The notes under the pieces are model-generated. The model saw nothing but the letters and a program-made list of their open reading frames with translations. It was not told the DNA's origin and ran no database searches. A stretch of DNA of 64,000 bases from Flavimobilis sp052324925. GTDB lineage: Bacteria > Actinomycetota > Actinomycetes > Actinomycetales > Cellulomonadaceae. The stretch lies in the NCBI GenBank assembly GCA_052324925.1, contig JBQPRE010000005.1; one strand, written 5' to 3'. The translations under genes were made by a program, and so were the position numbers. Numbering within the stretch: position 1 is the stretch's first letter; each line of letters opens with the position of its first letter. Shown here in pieces: positions 37,597-46,021 of the stretch.

Positions 37597-38562
37597 ATCA
37601 CCGAGCCCCGCATCAACGAGCGGATCCGCGTGCCTGAGGTCCGCCTGGTCGGCCCCCAGGGCGAGCAGGTGGGCATCGTCCGCGTGGAGGACGCCCTCCG
37701 CCTTGCGCAGGAAGCCGACCTCGACCTGGTCGAGGTTGCGCCCGACGCGCGTCCCCCCGTGTGCAAGCTCATGGACTACGGGAAGTTTAAGTACGAAGCT
37801 GACATGAAGGCGCGTGAGGCCCGTCGCAACCAGGCCAACACCGTCCTCAAGGAGATCCGCTTCCGTCTGAAGATCGACCCGCACGACTACGGCACCAAGA
37901 AGGGCCACGTCGAGCGCTTCCTGTCCGCAGGCGACAAGGTCAAGGTCATGATCATGTTCCGTGGCCGCGAGCAGTCGCGCCCGGAGATGGGCGTGCGTCT
38001 GTTGCAGCGTCTGGCTGAGGATGTCGCCGAGCTCGGCTTCGTCGAGTCGATGCCGAAGCAGGACGGTCGCAACATGACGATGGTCCTCGGCCCGACGAAG
38101 AAGAAGTCCGAGGTCAAGGGCGAGGTTCGCCGTCGTCGTGAGCCGCGTCCGCAGGATCTCGTGGACGACCTGACCGAGGTCGAGCACGACGACGAGCCCA
38201 CCACCGACGTGACGCCCGCCGCCGCACCCGTTGAGGTGGCAGCGACCGAGCCCGCTGAGGTCACGGCGCCTGCTGCGCCCGCGGCCGAGGCAGCACCGGC
38301 GCCCAAGGCTGCTCCGGCGGCCAAGGCCACGCCCGTGGCGAAGGCTGCGGCCCCGAAGTCTGCCGAGCCCAAGTCCGCTGAGCCCAAGGCCGCTCCGGCG
38401 TCCAAGCCTGCGGCCGTGAAGCCCGCGGCGGCCCCCAAGCCCGCTGCAGCACCGAAGCCGACGGCCACTCCGAAGCCGGTCGCGACGCCCAAGCCGGCGG
38501 CGCGACCCGCCCCGAAGCCTGCTCCGAAGCCGGCCGCACCGCGGCCGAAGAAGAGCGAGTGA
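37597..38562 (+). CDS. infC: Translation initiation factor IF-3, apparent AUC start
   Basis: Binds the 30S subunit and checks start codon and initiator tRNA pairing. Homology begins at T-E-P-R-I-N-E-R-I-R-V-P-E, which needs a start before the GTG at 37630. The only codon that fits is ATC at 37597, 6 nt after a strong GAGGAG (37585-37590); an in-frame TGA at 37576 rules out earlier starts and there is no in-frame ATG, GTG or TTG between. E. coli infC uses AUU and is repressed by IF-3 itself, so this looks like the same control. Residues about 190-321 form an Ala/Pro/Lys-rich tail absent from ordinary ~180-aa IF-3. Confidence 0.9.
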   Translation: MTEPRINERIRVPEVRLVGPQGEQVGIVRVEDALRLAQEADLDLVEVAPDARPPVCKLMDYGKFKYEADMKAREARRNQANTVLKEIRFRLKIDPHDYGTKKGHVERFLSAGDKVKVMIMFRGREQSRPEMGVRLLQRLAEDVAELGFVESMPKQDGRNMTMVLGPTKKKSEVKGEVRRRREPRPQDLVDDLTEVEHDDEPTTDVTPAAAPVEVAATEPAEVTAPAAPAAEAAPAPKAAPAAKATPVAKAAAPKSAEPKSAEPKAAPASKPAAVKPAAAPKPAAAPKPTATPKPVATPKPAARPAPKPAPKPAAPRPKKSE

Positions 38563-38618
38563 CCAGCACGTCCTGACGCAGAGGCGACGACCAGCGCACA
38601 CGGTCCCGCCCCGCCCAC

Positions 38619-38642
38619 GTCGCCCACCACCCGGTGGGCGAC
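38619..38642 (+). promoter_or_regulatory. Hairpin between infC and rpmI
   Basis: A perfect 10-bp stem (38619-38628 with 38633-38642) and 4-nt loop ends 23 nt before the rpmI start. In E. coli an RNA structure in this gap is the L20 translational operator; the same place here suggests a similar role, unproven. Confidence 0.5.
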
Positions 38643-38665
38643 CGACCACGAGGAGAACGGCAGCC

Positions 38666-38860
38666 ATGCCGAAGAACAAGACGCACTCCGGTGCCAAGAA
38701 GCGGTTCCGCATCACCGGTACCGGCAAGGTCATGCGTGAGCAGGCCGGCAAGCGCCACCTGCTCGAGCACAAGTCGAGCCGCCGCACGCGCCGCCTGAGC
38801 TCCGACCAGGTCGTCTCGGCCGCCGACACCCCCAAGATCAAGAAGCTGCTCGGCAAGTGA
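38666..38860 (+). CDS. rpmI: 50S ribosomal protein L35
   Basis: A 64-aa basic protein of the large subunit, beginning MPKNKTHSGAKKRFRITGTG as in all L35. GGAG precedes the ATG. It lies between infC and rplT in the universal infC-rpmI-rplT order. Confidence 0.97.
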   Translation: MPKNKTHSGAKKRFRITGTGKVMREQAGKRHLLEHKSSRRTRRLSSDQVVSAADTPKIKKLLGK

Positions 38861-38866
38861 GCCCGT

Positions 38867-38882
38867 GGGCGCGTCAGCGCCC
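38867..38882 (+). promoter_or_regulatory. Small hairpin between rpmI and rplT
   Basis: GGGCGC-GTCA-GCGCCC lies 6 nt after the rpmI stop. It could slow decay or uncouple translation; no further evidence. Confidence 0.3.
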
Positions 38883-38922
38883 CAGGTGAACTTGTGAGCC
38901 CCCTACCTACAAGGAGCATCAC

Positions 38923-39309
38923 GTGGCACGCGTGAAGCGGGCAGTCAACGCCCAGAAGAAGCGTCGTTCGATCCTCGAGCAGGCGAGCGGTTACCGTGGT
39001 CAGCGTTCGCGCCTGTACCGCAAGGCCAAGGAGCAGGTCACTCACTCAGGCGTCTACGCCTACCGTGACCGCAAGAAGCGTAAGGGCGACTTCCGTCAGC
39101 TCTGGATCACGCGCATCAACGCCGCGGTCCGCGCCGAGGACATGACGTACAACCGCTTCATCCAGGGCCTCAAGGCCGCGGGTGTCGAGGTCGACCGTCG
39201 CGTTCTCGCGGAGCTCGCAGTCTCCGACATGGGTGCCTTCAAGGTGCTCGTCGAGGTCGCGAAGAAGGCGCTCCCCGCCGACGTCAACGCCCCCAAGGAC
39301 GCTGCCTGA
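38923..39309 (+). CDS. rplT: 50S ribosomal protein L20
   Basis: A 128-aa primary rRNA-binding protein needed for 50S assembly; it represses its own operon in E. coli and Bacillus. The sequence has RVKRAVNAQKKRRSILEQA and the FRQLWITRINAA segment of L20. The GTG follows AAGGAG. Confidence 0.97.
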   Translation: MARVKRAVNAQKKRRSILEQASGYRGQRSRLYRKAKEQVTHSGVYAYRDRKKRKGDFRQLWITRINAAVRAEDMTYNRFIQGLKAAGVEVDRRVLAELAVSDMGAFKVLVEVAKKALPADVNAPKDAA

Positions 39310-39356
39310 GCGCTATGCGCTCCCTGAGCAGCCCTTGATCTAAGGACGCCCGGACG

Positions 39357-40226
39357 ATGCCTGATCTTTCCAACCCCCGTGCTGAGCGGGTGCGATCGAT
39401 CAAGGCACTGTCCGGGCGTTCTGCGCGCGTGCGTGCGGGGCGGTTCCTCGTCGAAGGGCCCCAGGGTGTACGCGAAGCTGTCATCCACGCCGTGGATGAC
39501 GTGCGCGAGGTGTATCTCACGGAGGCCGCGGCCGAGCGCTACCCGGAGATCGTCGCGGCGTGCGAGACCCTGTGGCTGCGCACGGCGACGCCCGAGGTGC
39601 TCGAGGCGATGAGCCCTGACGCGCAGGGGGTGCTCGCGGTCCTCGAGAGTCGGACCCCGTGTCTCACTGACCTGCTCGAAGATTCGCCTCGGCTCGTGGC
39701 CGTCCTCGTCGACGCGCGCGACCCGGGCAACGCAGGGACCGTCGTGCGCGCGGTCGACGCCGCAGGCGGGACGGGCGTAGTGCTCGCGGGTTCGAGCGTC
39801 GACCCGTACAACCCGAAGGTCGTGCGTTCGACCGCAGGTTCTCTCTTCCACGTCCCCGTCGTCACGGGCGACGAGACGCGAGAGCTGGCTCCCGTCATCG
39901 AGCGCCTTCGCGCGGCGGGTCTTCAGGTGCTGGCGGCCGACGGGTCCGGCTCGTACGACCTCGATGATCTGCTCGATGTCGCGGGCGCTGCCCCGGTCGG
40001 CGTGCCGGACCTCAGCGCCCCGACCGCGTGGATCTTTGGCAACGAGGCCCGCGGGCTCACCGATGAGCAGCGCGCGCTGGCGGACCACGTCGTGCGGGCT
40101 CCGTTGCGAGGCCGCGCCGAGTCGCTCAACCTCGCGATGGCAGCCACCGTGTGCCTCTACGGGAGCGCGCGAGCGCAGCGCGACCCCTCTCGCCGCTCCG
40201 GGGGCGTCACCGGTCCCCGGGAGTAG
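39357..40226 (+). CDS. TrmH/SpoU family RNA 2'-O-methyltransferase
   Basis: A 289-aa SPOUT enzyme using SAM to methylate a ribose in rRNA or tRNA. An N-terminal substrate-binding domain (FLVEGPQGVREA) is followed by the knotted catalytic domain with DPGNAGTVVRAVDAAG, FGNEARGL and SLNLAMAATVCLY motifs. This neighbour of rplT is often called tsnR in actinobacteria, but the target is not established. It begins 47 nt after rplT. Confidence 0.87.
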   Translation: MPDLSNPRAERVRSIKALSGRSARVRAGRFLVEGPQGVREAVIHAVDDVREVYLTEAAAERYPEIVAACETLWLRTATPEVLEAMSPDAQGVLAVLESRTPCLTDLLEDSPRLVAVLVDARDPGNAGTVVRAVDAAGGTGVVLAGSSVDPYNPKVVRSTAGSLFHVPVVTGDETRELAPVIERLRAAGLQVLAADGSGSYDLDDLLDVAGAAPVGVPDLSAPTAWIFGNEARGLTDEQRALADHVVRAPLRGRAESLNLAMAATVCLYGSARAQRDPSRRSGGVTGPRE

Positions 40227-40282
40227 TTGACGCTGGTCGCCTTGCTCGGCGGGTTCGGCTGCATGTCGGGTTCCACGGAGAT

Positions 40283-40294
40283 TATGGTGGGTCA
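40283..40294 (+). promoter_or_regulatory. -10 element of a probable leaderless promoter for the aldose epimerase gene
   Basis: TATGGT (40283-40288) is followed by 6 nt and the ATG. Confidence 0.5.
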
Positions 40295-41224
40295 ATGAAC
40301 ATTCCTGCCTCGGGCACGCAGCATGAGATCACGTGGGGTTCCTATCGCGCTGTCGTCGCGGACGTCGGCGCGACGCTGCGGGTCCTCGAGCACGACGGGC
40401 GCCCCCTCGTCGTCCCGTTCGACGCGGACCGGGTGCGTCCGTACTTCCGGGGTGCCAACCTCACGCCGTGGCCCAATCGCGTCGTCGACGGTCGCTACAC
40501 GTTCGGTGACCAGACCCACGAGCTCGCGCTCACCGAGCCGGGTCGTGGCCACGCGCTGCACGGGCTTGCTGCCTGGGCCATCTGGTCGGTCGTCGCGACG
40601 TCAGCGCACGCCGTGACGCTCGAGACCGAGATCGCCCCGCAGGCGGGCTACCCGTGGCGCGTCGTCACGCGCGTCACCTACACCCTGAGCGAGGCCGGCC
40701 TCGAGTGGGCCGTGACCACGACGAACACGGGCGACGGTCACGCACCGTATGGAACGGGTCCGCACCCCTACCTCGTCGCGGGCGAAGGCACGCTCGAGCG
40801 GTGGTCGCTCACGTTGCCCGCAGCCCGAGTGCTCGAGGTGACGCCGGACCGTCTCGTCCCCGTGGGACTCGCGTCGGTCGCAGAGTCCGCAGGCGGAGCG
40901 CTCGACTTCCGCACCGAGCGCACGATCGGCTCGACGTTCTTCGACCACGCGCTCACGGACATCGTGCGCGACGACGACGGTGTCGCCCGCGTCGAGGTCC
41001 GCGCACCTGAAGGCACGGGCGTCGTCATGACGTTCGACGGAGCCAGCCCGTGGGTCCAGGTCCACACGCCGGTGGGCCCGGGACTGCCCGCCGAGGACGT
41101 GCGTGCGGGCCTCGCGGTCGAGCCCATGACGTGCCCGCCCGGGGCGTTCAACGACGGAACAGACCTCATCGTCCTTGCACCCGGCGCGAGCCACAGCGTC
41201 TCGTGGGGGATTGCCGCGCTCTGA
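40295..41224 (+). CDS. Aldose 1-epimerase family protein
   Basis: Probable mutarotase interconverting sugar anomers. The 309-aa product has the GalM-like fold segments LTPWPNRVVDGRYTF, HALHGLA (with a catalytic-type His) and YGTGPHPYL (second His), and a C-terminal GLAVEPMTCPPGAFN whose Glu would be the base. Which sugar it uses is unknown. Neighbours are unrelated housekeeping genes. Confidence 0.87.
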   Translation: MNIPASGTQHEITWGSYRAVVADVGATLRVLEHDGRPLVVPFDADRVRPYFRGANLTPWPNRVVDGRYTFGDQTHELALTEPGRGHALHGLAAWAIWSVVATSAHAVTLETEIAPQAGYPWRVVTRVTYTLSEAGLEWAVTTTNTGDGHAPYGTGPHPYLVAGEGTLERWSLTLPAARVLEVTPDRLVPVGLASVAESAGGALDFRTERTIGSTFFDHALTDIVRDDDGVARVEVRAPEGTGVVMTFDGASPWVQVHTPVGPGLPAEDVRAGLAVEPMTCPPGAFNDGTDLIVLAPGASHSVSWGIAAL

Positions 41225-41263
41225 GCCCCCGCGGACGCGCGCATGGGTTGCCTCGGTGGTCAC

Positions 41264-41269
41264 TAGACT
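41264..41269 (+). promoter_or_regulatory. -10 element of the pheST promoter
   Basis: TAGACT gives a predicted 5' UTR of about 54 nt carrying GGAAGG (41319-41324). I see no T-box features. Confidence 0.35.
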
Positions 41270-41329
41270 GTCGGGGTGGTCGGGCCATGTTGTGGCGCCC
41301 GGCTGTCCGTTCGCCTTTGGAAGGTCTGG

Positions 41330-42397
41330 ATGTCCACCTCCGACACGTCGCCCCTGTCGCCCCTTGATGTCGCTGGCATCGATGCGGCCCTCTCCGCTGC
41401 GCTTGCCGCAGCCGACGAGGCCGCTGACCTCGATGCCCTCAAGGAGGTCAGGCTCGCCCACGCGGGGGAGCGCAGCCCCCTCGCGCTCGCGAACCGGGCG
41501 ATCGGCCAGCTCGCCGGTCCTGACAAGGCGACAGCGGGCAAGGTGCTCGGTCCGGCGCGAGGGCGGCTCAACCAGGCGCTCGCTGCGCGCGCCGAGGTCC
41601 TTGAGGCTGAGCGAGCGGCACGCGTGCTCGTCACCGAGGCCGTCGACGTCACGCTCCCGACCGACCGCATCATGGCAGGTGCGCGCCATCCTCTCGAGCT
41701 GCTCCAGGAGCAGGTGGGCGACTTCTTCGTCGGGATGGGCTGGGAGATCGCCGAGGGCCCCGAGGTCGAGGCCGAATGGTTCAACTTCGACGCGCTCAAC
41801 TTCGGGGTCGATCACCCCGCGCGCCAGATGCAGGACACGTTCTTTGTCGAGCCACCCGCCGGCGCGGACGCCTCCGGGCTCGTCCTGCGCACACACACGT
41901 CGCCCGTCCAGGCGCGCACGATGCTCTCGCGCGACGTCCCGATCTACATCGCGTGCCCCGGCAAGACGTTCCGCACCGATGAGCTCGACGCGACGCACAC
42001 GCCCGTCTTCCACCAGGTCGAGGGTCTCGCGGTCGACCGCGGCCTGACGATGGCGCACCTCAAGGGAACGCTTGACGCCTTCGCGCGCGCGATGTTCGGG
42101 TCCGAGGCGCGCACGCGCCTGCGTCCGAGCTTCTTCCCGTTCACGGAGCCGTCCGCCGAGATGGATCTGTGGTTCCCGCAGAAGAAGGGTGGCGCGGGCT
42201 GGATCGAGTGGGGTGGCTGCGGCATGGTCAACCCCAACGTCCTGCGCTCCGCGGACATCGACCCGGAGGAGTTCACGGGCTTCGCGTTCGGAATGGGGCT
42301 CGAGCGCACGCTCATGCTCCGCCACGCGATCTCTGACATGCACGACATCATCGAGGGAGACGTCCGCTTCTCCCGTCAGTTCGGAATGGGGTTCTGA
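41330..42397 (+). CDS. pheS: Phenylalanyl-tRNA synthetase alpha subunit
   Basis: Catalytic subunit of the (alpha-beta)2 class II enzyme. The 355-aa product has an N-terminal coiled coil, motif 2 region FRTDELDATHTPVFHQVEGL and motif 3 GFAFGMGLERTLML. The ATG at 41330 follows GGAAGG. pheT overlaps its stop (TGATG). Confidence 0.96.
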   Translation: MSTSDTSPLSPLDVAGIDAALSAALAAADEAADLDALKEVRLAHAGERSPLALANRAIGQLAGPDKATAGKVLGPARGRLNQALAARAEVLEAERAARVLVTEAVDVTLPTDRIMAGARHPLELLQEQVGDFFVGMGWEIAEGPEVEAEWFNFDALNFGVDHPARQMQDTFFVEPPAGADASGLVLRTHTSPVQARTMLSRDVPIYIACPGKTFRTDELDATHTPVFHQVEGLAVDRGLTMAHLKGTLDAFARAMFGSEARTRLRPSFFPFTEPSAEMDLWFPQKKGGAGWIEWGGCGMVNPNVLRSADIDPEEFTGFAFGMGLERTLMLRHAISDMHDIIEGDVRFSRQFGMGF

Positions 42398-44952
42398 TGC
42401 CGAACATCGCACTGGACTGGCTCGGCGACCACGTCGAGCTCCCGGCCGGCCTGACCGCTGAGCAGCTTGCTGCCGATCTCGTGCGGGTCGGCCTCGAGGA
42501 AGAAGCGATCCACGGGCCGGCGGTCACGGGCCCGCTCGTCGTCGGAACGGTGCTCTCCCTCGTCAAGGAGGAGCAGAAGAACGGCAAGACGATCAACTGG
42601 TGCCAGGTCGATGTCGGGCCACACAACGCGCCTGACGACGCCGGCGCTCCGACGCTCCCGCGCGGCATCGTGTGCGGCGCACACAACTTCGAGGCCGGTG
42701 ACCGCGTCGTCGTCGCGCTTCCGGGCGCCGTGCTCCCTGGACCGTTCGCGATCGCGTCGCGCAAGACGTACGGGCACGTCTCCGACGGCATGATCTGCTC
42801 GCAGCGTGAACTCGGCCTGGGCGAGGACCACGACGGCATCATCGTGCTCGACAGGCTCGGCTTCACGGGGCAGCCGAACGGCACGGACGCCGTCGAGCTG
42901 CTGGGTCTCGGCGAGCAGGTCCTCGAGATCAACGTGACGCCTGACCGGGGCTACTGCTTCTCGATGCGCGGGGTCGCTCGCGAGTTCTCCCACTCGACAG
43001 GCGCGACGTTCACGGACCCGGGGCTCGCCCCCGTTCCCGCGCCGACCGCGGACGGCTTCGCCGTCGAGGTCGACGACGAGGCGCCGATCCACGGCGAGGT
43101 CGGCTGCGACCGCTTCGTCACGCGCATCGTGCGAGGCATCGATGCTGCCGCTGAGACTCCGGAGTGGATGCGCAGGCGGCTCACGCAGGCCGGCATGCGT
43201 CCGATCTCGCTCGCGGTCGACGTGACGAACTACGTCATGCTCGACCTCGGCCAGCCCCTGCACGCCTACGACCTCGAGAAGATGACGGCGCCGATCGTCG
43301 TCCGCCGCGCGCGGGCTGGCGAGACGCTGACGACGCTCGACGACGTGGCGCGCACGCTCGACGCGTCCGACCTCCTCATCACCGACTCGCCCGACGGTGC
43401 GCGCGGTGCCCGCATCCAGGCCATCGCGGGAGTGATGGGTGGCCAGGGCTCGGAGGTCTCGGAGACGACGACGGACGTGCTCATCGAGGCGGCGCACTTC
43501 GACGCAGTATCGATCGCTCGCTCCGCACGACGCCACAAGCTCCCGTCAGAGGCGTCCAAGCGCTTCGAGCGTGGGGTCGATCCGCAGCTCGCACCCGTCG
43601 CTGCCCAGCGGGTCGTCGATCTGCTCGTCGAGCACGGCGGCGGCACGGCCGACGCCGCGGTCTCGGACCTCGACGCGACGCGCGCGCCCGCAGCCATCAC
43701 GTTCGCGTGGTCGGCGACGGCGCGCCTCACGGGCGTCGAGCACCCGCGTGAGCGCATCGCGGAGATCCTCGAGAAGATCGGGTGCACGCTCGCAGGTGGC
43801 GAGGGTGAAACCCTCACGGTGACGCCCCCGACGTGGCGTCCTGACCTCACTGGACCCGAGCACCTCGTCGAAGAGGTTGCCCGCATCGACGGCTACGACG
43901 CGATCGAGTCGATCGTGCCGACGGCGCCGGGCGGCACAGGCCTCACGCACGCTCAGCGTGCTCGGCGCTCGGTTGCCCGTGCGCTCGCTGGGGCGGGCTT
44001 CGTCGAGACGCTCTCCTACCCCTTCGTCGGAGCGACGCAGCACGACGCGCTCGGGCTGCCCGCCGACGACGCACGTCGTCGTGCTCTGCGGCTCGCGAAT
44101 CCCATGTCTGACGCTGCGCCTGAGATGCGGACGAACGTGCTGACGACTCTTCTCGGGACGGTGCGTCGCAATGTCAGCCGTGGACTCGGTGACCTCGCGA
44201 TCTCTGAGATCGGGCTCGTCACGCGGCCGCGTCAAGGCGCTCCGGCGGCTCCGCAGCTGCCGGGCGGTCGTCGTCCGTCGTCCGAGGACCTCGCCGCACT
44301 TGCGGCTGCTGTTCCGGACCAGCCTCGCCACGTCGCCGGTGTTCTCGTCGGTGCGCGCGAGCGCGCGGGCTGGTGGGGCGCTGGCCGTGCCGCGAGCTGG
44401 GAGGACGCGCTCGAGGCTGCGCGCCTCGTCGGCCGGACCGTGGGCGTCGAGCTGAGTGCGGAGCACGATGCCGAGACGATGCCGTGGCACCCGGGACGCT
44501 GTGCACGCTTGACCGCCCCGTCGGGCGAGGTCGTCGGCTGGGCTGGCGAGCTGCACCCGCAGGTGCTCGAGCGTCTCGACCTGCCGGCGCGGGCGTCGGC
44601 GTTCGAGCTCGACCTCGACGCGATCGTCGCGGCGAGCGAGGCGGGTCCTGTCCAGGCCGTGCCCGTCTCGCCGTTCCCGCCCGCCAAGGAGGACTTCGCG
44701 TTCGTCGTTGACGTGGCCGTGCCCGCGGGCACCGTGCGTGACGTCGTCGCCCGGGCGGCCGGTGACCTGGCAGAAGAGGTCCGGGTGTTCGACGTCTTCA
44801 CGGGCGAGCAGGTGGGCGAGGGCAAGAAGTCGGTCGCGGTCGCAGTGCGGCTGCGCGCCGCGAGCTCGACGCTCACGGCTGAGCAGATCGCCGAGGTCCG
44901 CGGCCGCGTCGTCAAGCGTGCCGCCAAGGAGCTGGACGCCCAGCTGCGCTGA
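42397..44952 (+). CDS. pheT: Phenylalanyl-tRNA synthetase beta subunit
   Basis: The 851-aa beta subunit with an N-terminal tRNA-binding domain (about 40-160), B3/4 editing domain, B5 domain and C-terminal anticodon-binding FDX-ACB domain (from about VSPFPPAKEDFAF). It stabilises the catalytic subunit and clears mischarged Tyr-tRNA. Translationally coupled to pheS. Confidence 0.96.
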   Translation: MPNIALDWLGDHVELPAGLTAEQLAADLVRVGLEEEAIHGPAVTGPLVVGTVLSLVKEEQKNGKTINWCQVDVGPHNAPDDAGAPTLPRGIVCGAHNFEAGDRVVVALPGAVLPGPFAIASRKTYGHVSDGMICSQRELGLGEDHDGIIVLDRLGFTGQPNGTDAVELLGLGEQVLEINVTPDRGYCFSMRGVAREFSHSTGATFTDPGLAPVPAPTADGFAVEVDDEAPIHGEVGCDRFVTRIVRGIDAAAETPEWMRRRLTQAGMRPISLAVDVTNYVMLDLGQPLHAYDLEKMTAPIVVRRARAGETLTTLDDVARTLDASDLLITDSPDGARGARIQAIAGVMGGQGSEVSETTTDVLIEAAHFDAVSIARSARRHKLPSEASKRFERGVDPQLAPVAAQRVVDLLVEHGGGTADAAVSDLDATRAPAAITFAWSATARLTGVEHPRERIAEILEKIGCTLAGGEGETLTVTPPTWRPDLTGPEHLVEEVARIDGYDAIESIVPTAPGGTGLTHAQRARRSVARALAGAGFVETLSYPFVGATQHDALGLPADDARRRALRLANPMSDAAPEMRTNVLTTLLGTVRRNVSRGLGDLAISEIGLVTRPRQGAPAAPQLPGGRRPSSEDLAALAAAVPDQPRHVAGVLVGARERAGWWGAGRAASWEDALEAARLVGRTVGVELSAEHDAETMPWHPGRCARLTAPSGEVVGWAGELHPQVLERLDLPARASAFELDLDAIVAASEAGPVQAVPVSPFPPAKEDFAFVVDVAVPAGTVRDVVARAAGDLAEEVRVFDVFTGEQVGEGKKSVAVAVRLRAASSTLTAEQIAEVRGRVVKRAAKELDAQLR

Positions 44953-44966
44953 CCCGCGCTGCGCGG

Positions 44967-45004
44967 ACGCACGAAGGCTCCGGGGGATCGGAGCCTTCGT
45001 GCGT
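44967..45004. terminator. Bidirectional terminator between pheT and the VOC gene
   Basis: A perfect 15-bp stem (44967-44981 with 44990-45004) and 8-nt loop between convergent genes. Confidence 0.85.
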
Positions 45005-45028
45005 GTGCTTGAGGCCGTCGGCCGAACG

Positions 45029-45919
45029 TCAGAAGCCGTCGATGACGAGCTTCGTCATCTCCAGCATGTGCTCGAACGCGTGCGGACGGGCCATGAGCTC
45101 GTCCATGTGCGCGGGGATGATCTGCCAGGAGACGCCGAACTGGTCGGTGCACCAGCCGCACTGCTCGGCTTCGGGGACGGTTGAGAGCACGGCCCACACA
45201 CGGTCGATCTCGGCCTGGTCCCGGCATGCGAGCTGGTAGGAGACAGCGGGGGTGAACGTCGTGTCCTGGACGGAACCTGCATCCATGACGTAGACGCGCT
45301 GGCCGGCGAGCCTGACCTCGGCGAACATGAGGGCGTCCCTGGACGCTGGTCCTGTCGAGTCTGTGAACGGGACAGTGCGGACGACGCGGGAGTCCGGCAG
45401 GAGCGCCGTCCACTGGGCGATGGCCTCCGCAGCACGGTTCTGGGCCTGGCCGCCGAAGAGGAGCGTCGGCACGATCGACGGCTCGTCGCGTATCGTGGGG
45501 AACGCGACGGTGAGCTGCCAGGAAACGCCGAAGCGGTCCTCGACCCACGTGTAGCGGTCGCTGAACGGGTACTGCTGGAGCGGCATGAGAACGCGTCCGC
45601 CCTCCGCGAGCGCGGCTGCGGCCGCGTCGAGCGCGGCAACCGCGTCGGTGTCGTCGGCTGCGCCGAACGTCACGGTGAACGACGACGCGGGGGTCGGCCG
45701 GAACTCGGGTCCCGCATTGATGAGGACGAGATCGCAGCCGGGACCTTCGAGGTGGATCGTCAGCTCCTTGCCGGCGAGCGGCTCCTGGAAGGGGAGCAGG
45801 CCCTCGGTGGGGTAGCGGTCTGTTCGGGTGACTGTCGTCTCCGGCAGGACGCGGGCGTAGAGTGCAGCTCCGTCCACGGCGTCGCCGGCGAACCAGATGG
45901 TCGGTGTCAATGTGCGCAT
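45029..45919 (-). CDS. VOC superfamily protein, tandem PhnB-like domains
   Basis: A 296-aa protein made of two PhnB-like (3-demethylubiquinone methyltransferase-type) glyoxalase-fold domains, about 1-145 and 150-296. Each half ends with a similar signature (RFGVSWQL and QFGVSWQI). The role is unknown; such proteins bind metal and small ligands and are often called PhnB though unrelated to phosphonate use. GGAGG lies 5 nt before the ATG. Confidence 0.82.
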   Translation of the reverse strand: MRTLTPTIWFAGDAVDGAALYARVLPETTVTRTDRYPTEGLLPFQEPLAGKELTIHLEGPGCDLVLINAGPEFRPTPASSFTVTFGAADDTDAVAALDAAAAALAEGGRVLMPLQQYPFSDRYTWVEDRFGVSWQLTVAFPTIRDEPSIVPTLLFGGQAQNRAAEAIAQWTALLPDSRVVRTVPFTDSTGPASRDALMFAEVRLAGQRVYVMDAGSVQDTTFTPAVSYQLACRDQAEIDRVWAVLSTVPEAEQCGWCTDQFGVSWQIIPAHMDELMARPHAFEHMLEMTKLVIDGF

Positions 45920-46021
45920 GGGATCCTCCAGGGTCGACGGGACGTCGTCCTTCGAGTGTCCGTCCGGACGGGCGAGGCCACCACCGGGTCCGCGTGCGGG
46001 TGAGGTTCGGTCGCTGGGCGG

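Noticed and set aside
41225..41329. T-box leader before pheST
   Set aside because: No specifier-loop or T-box consensus is visible; the gap is only 105 nt. The same was true before tyrS.
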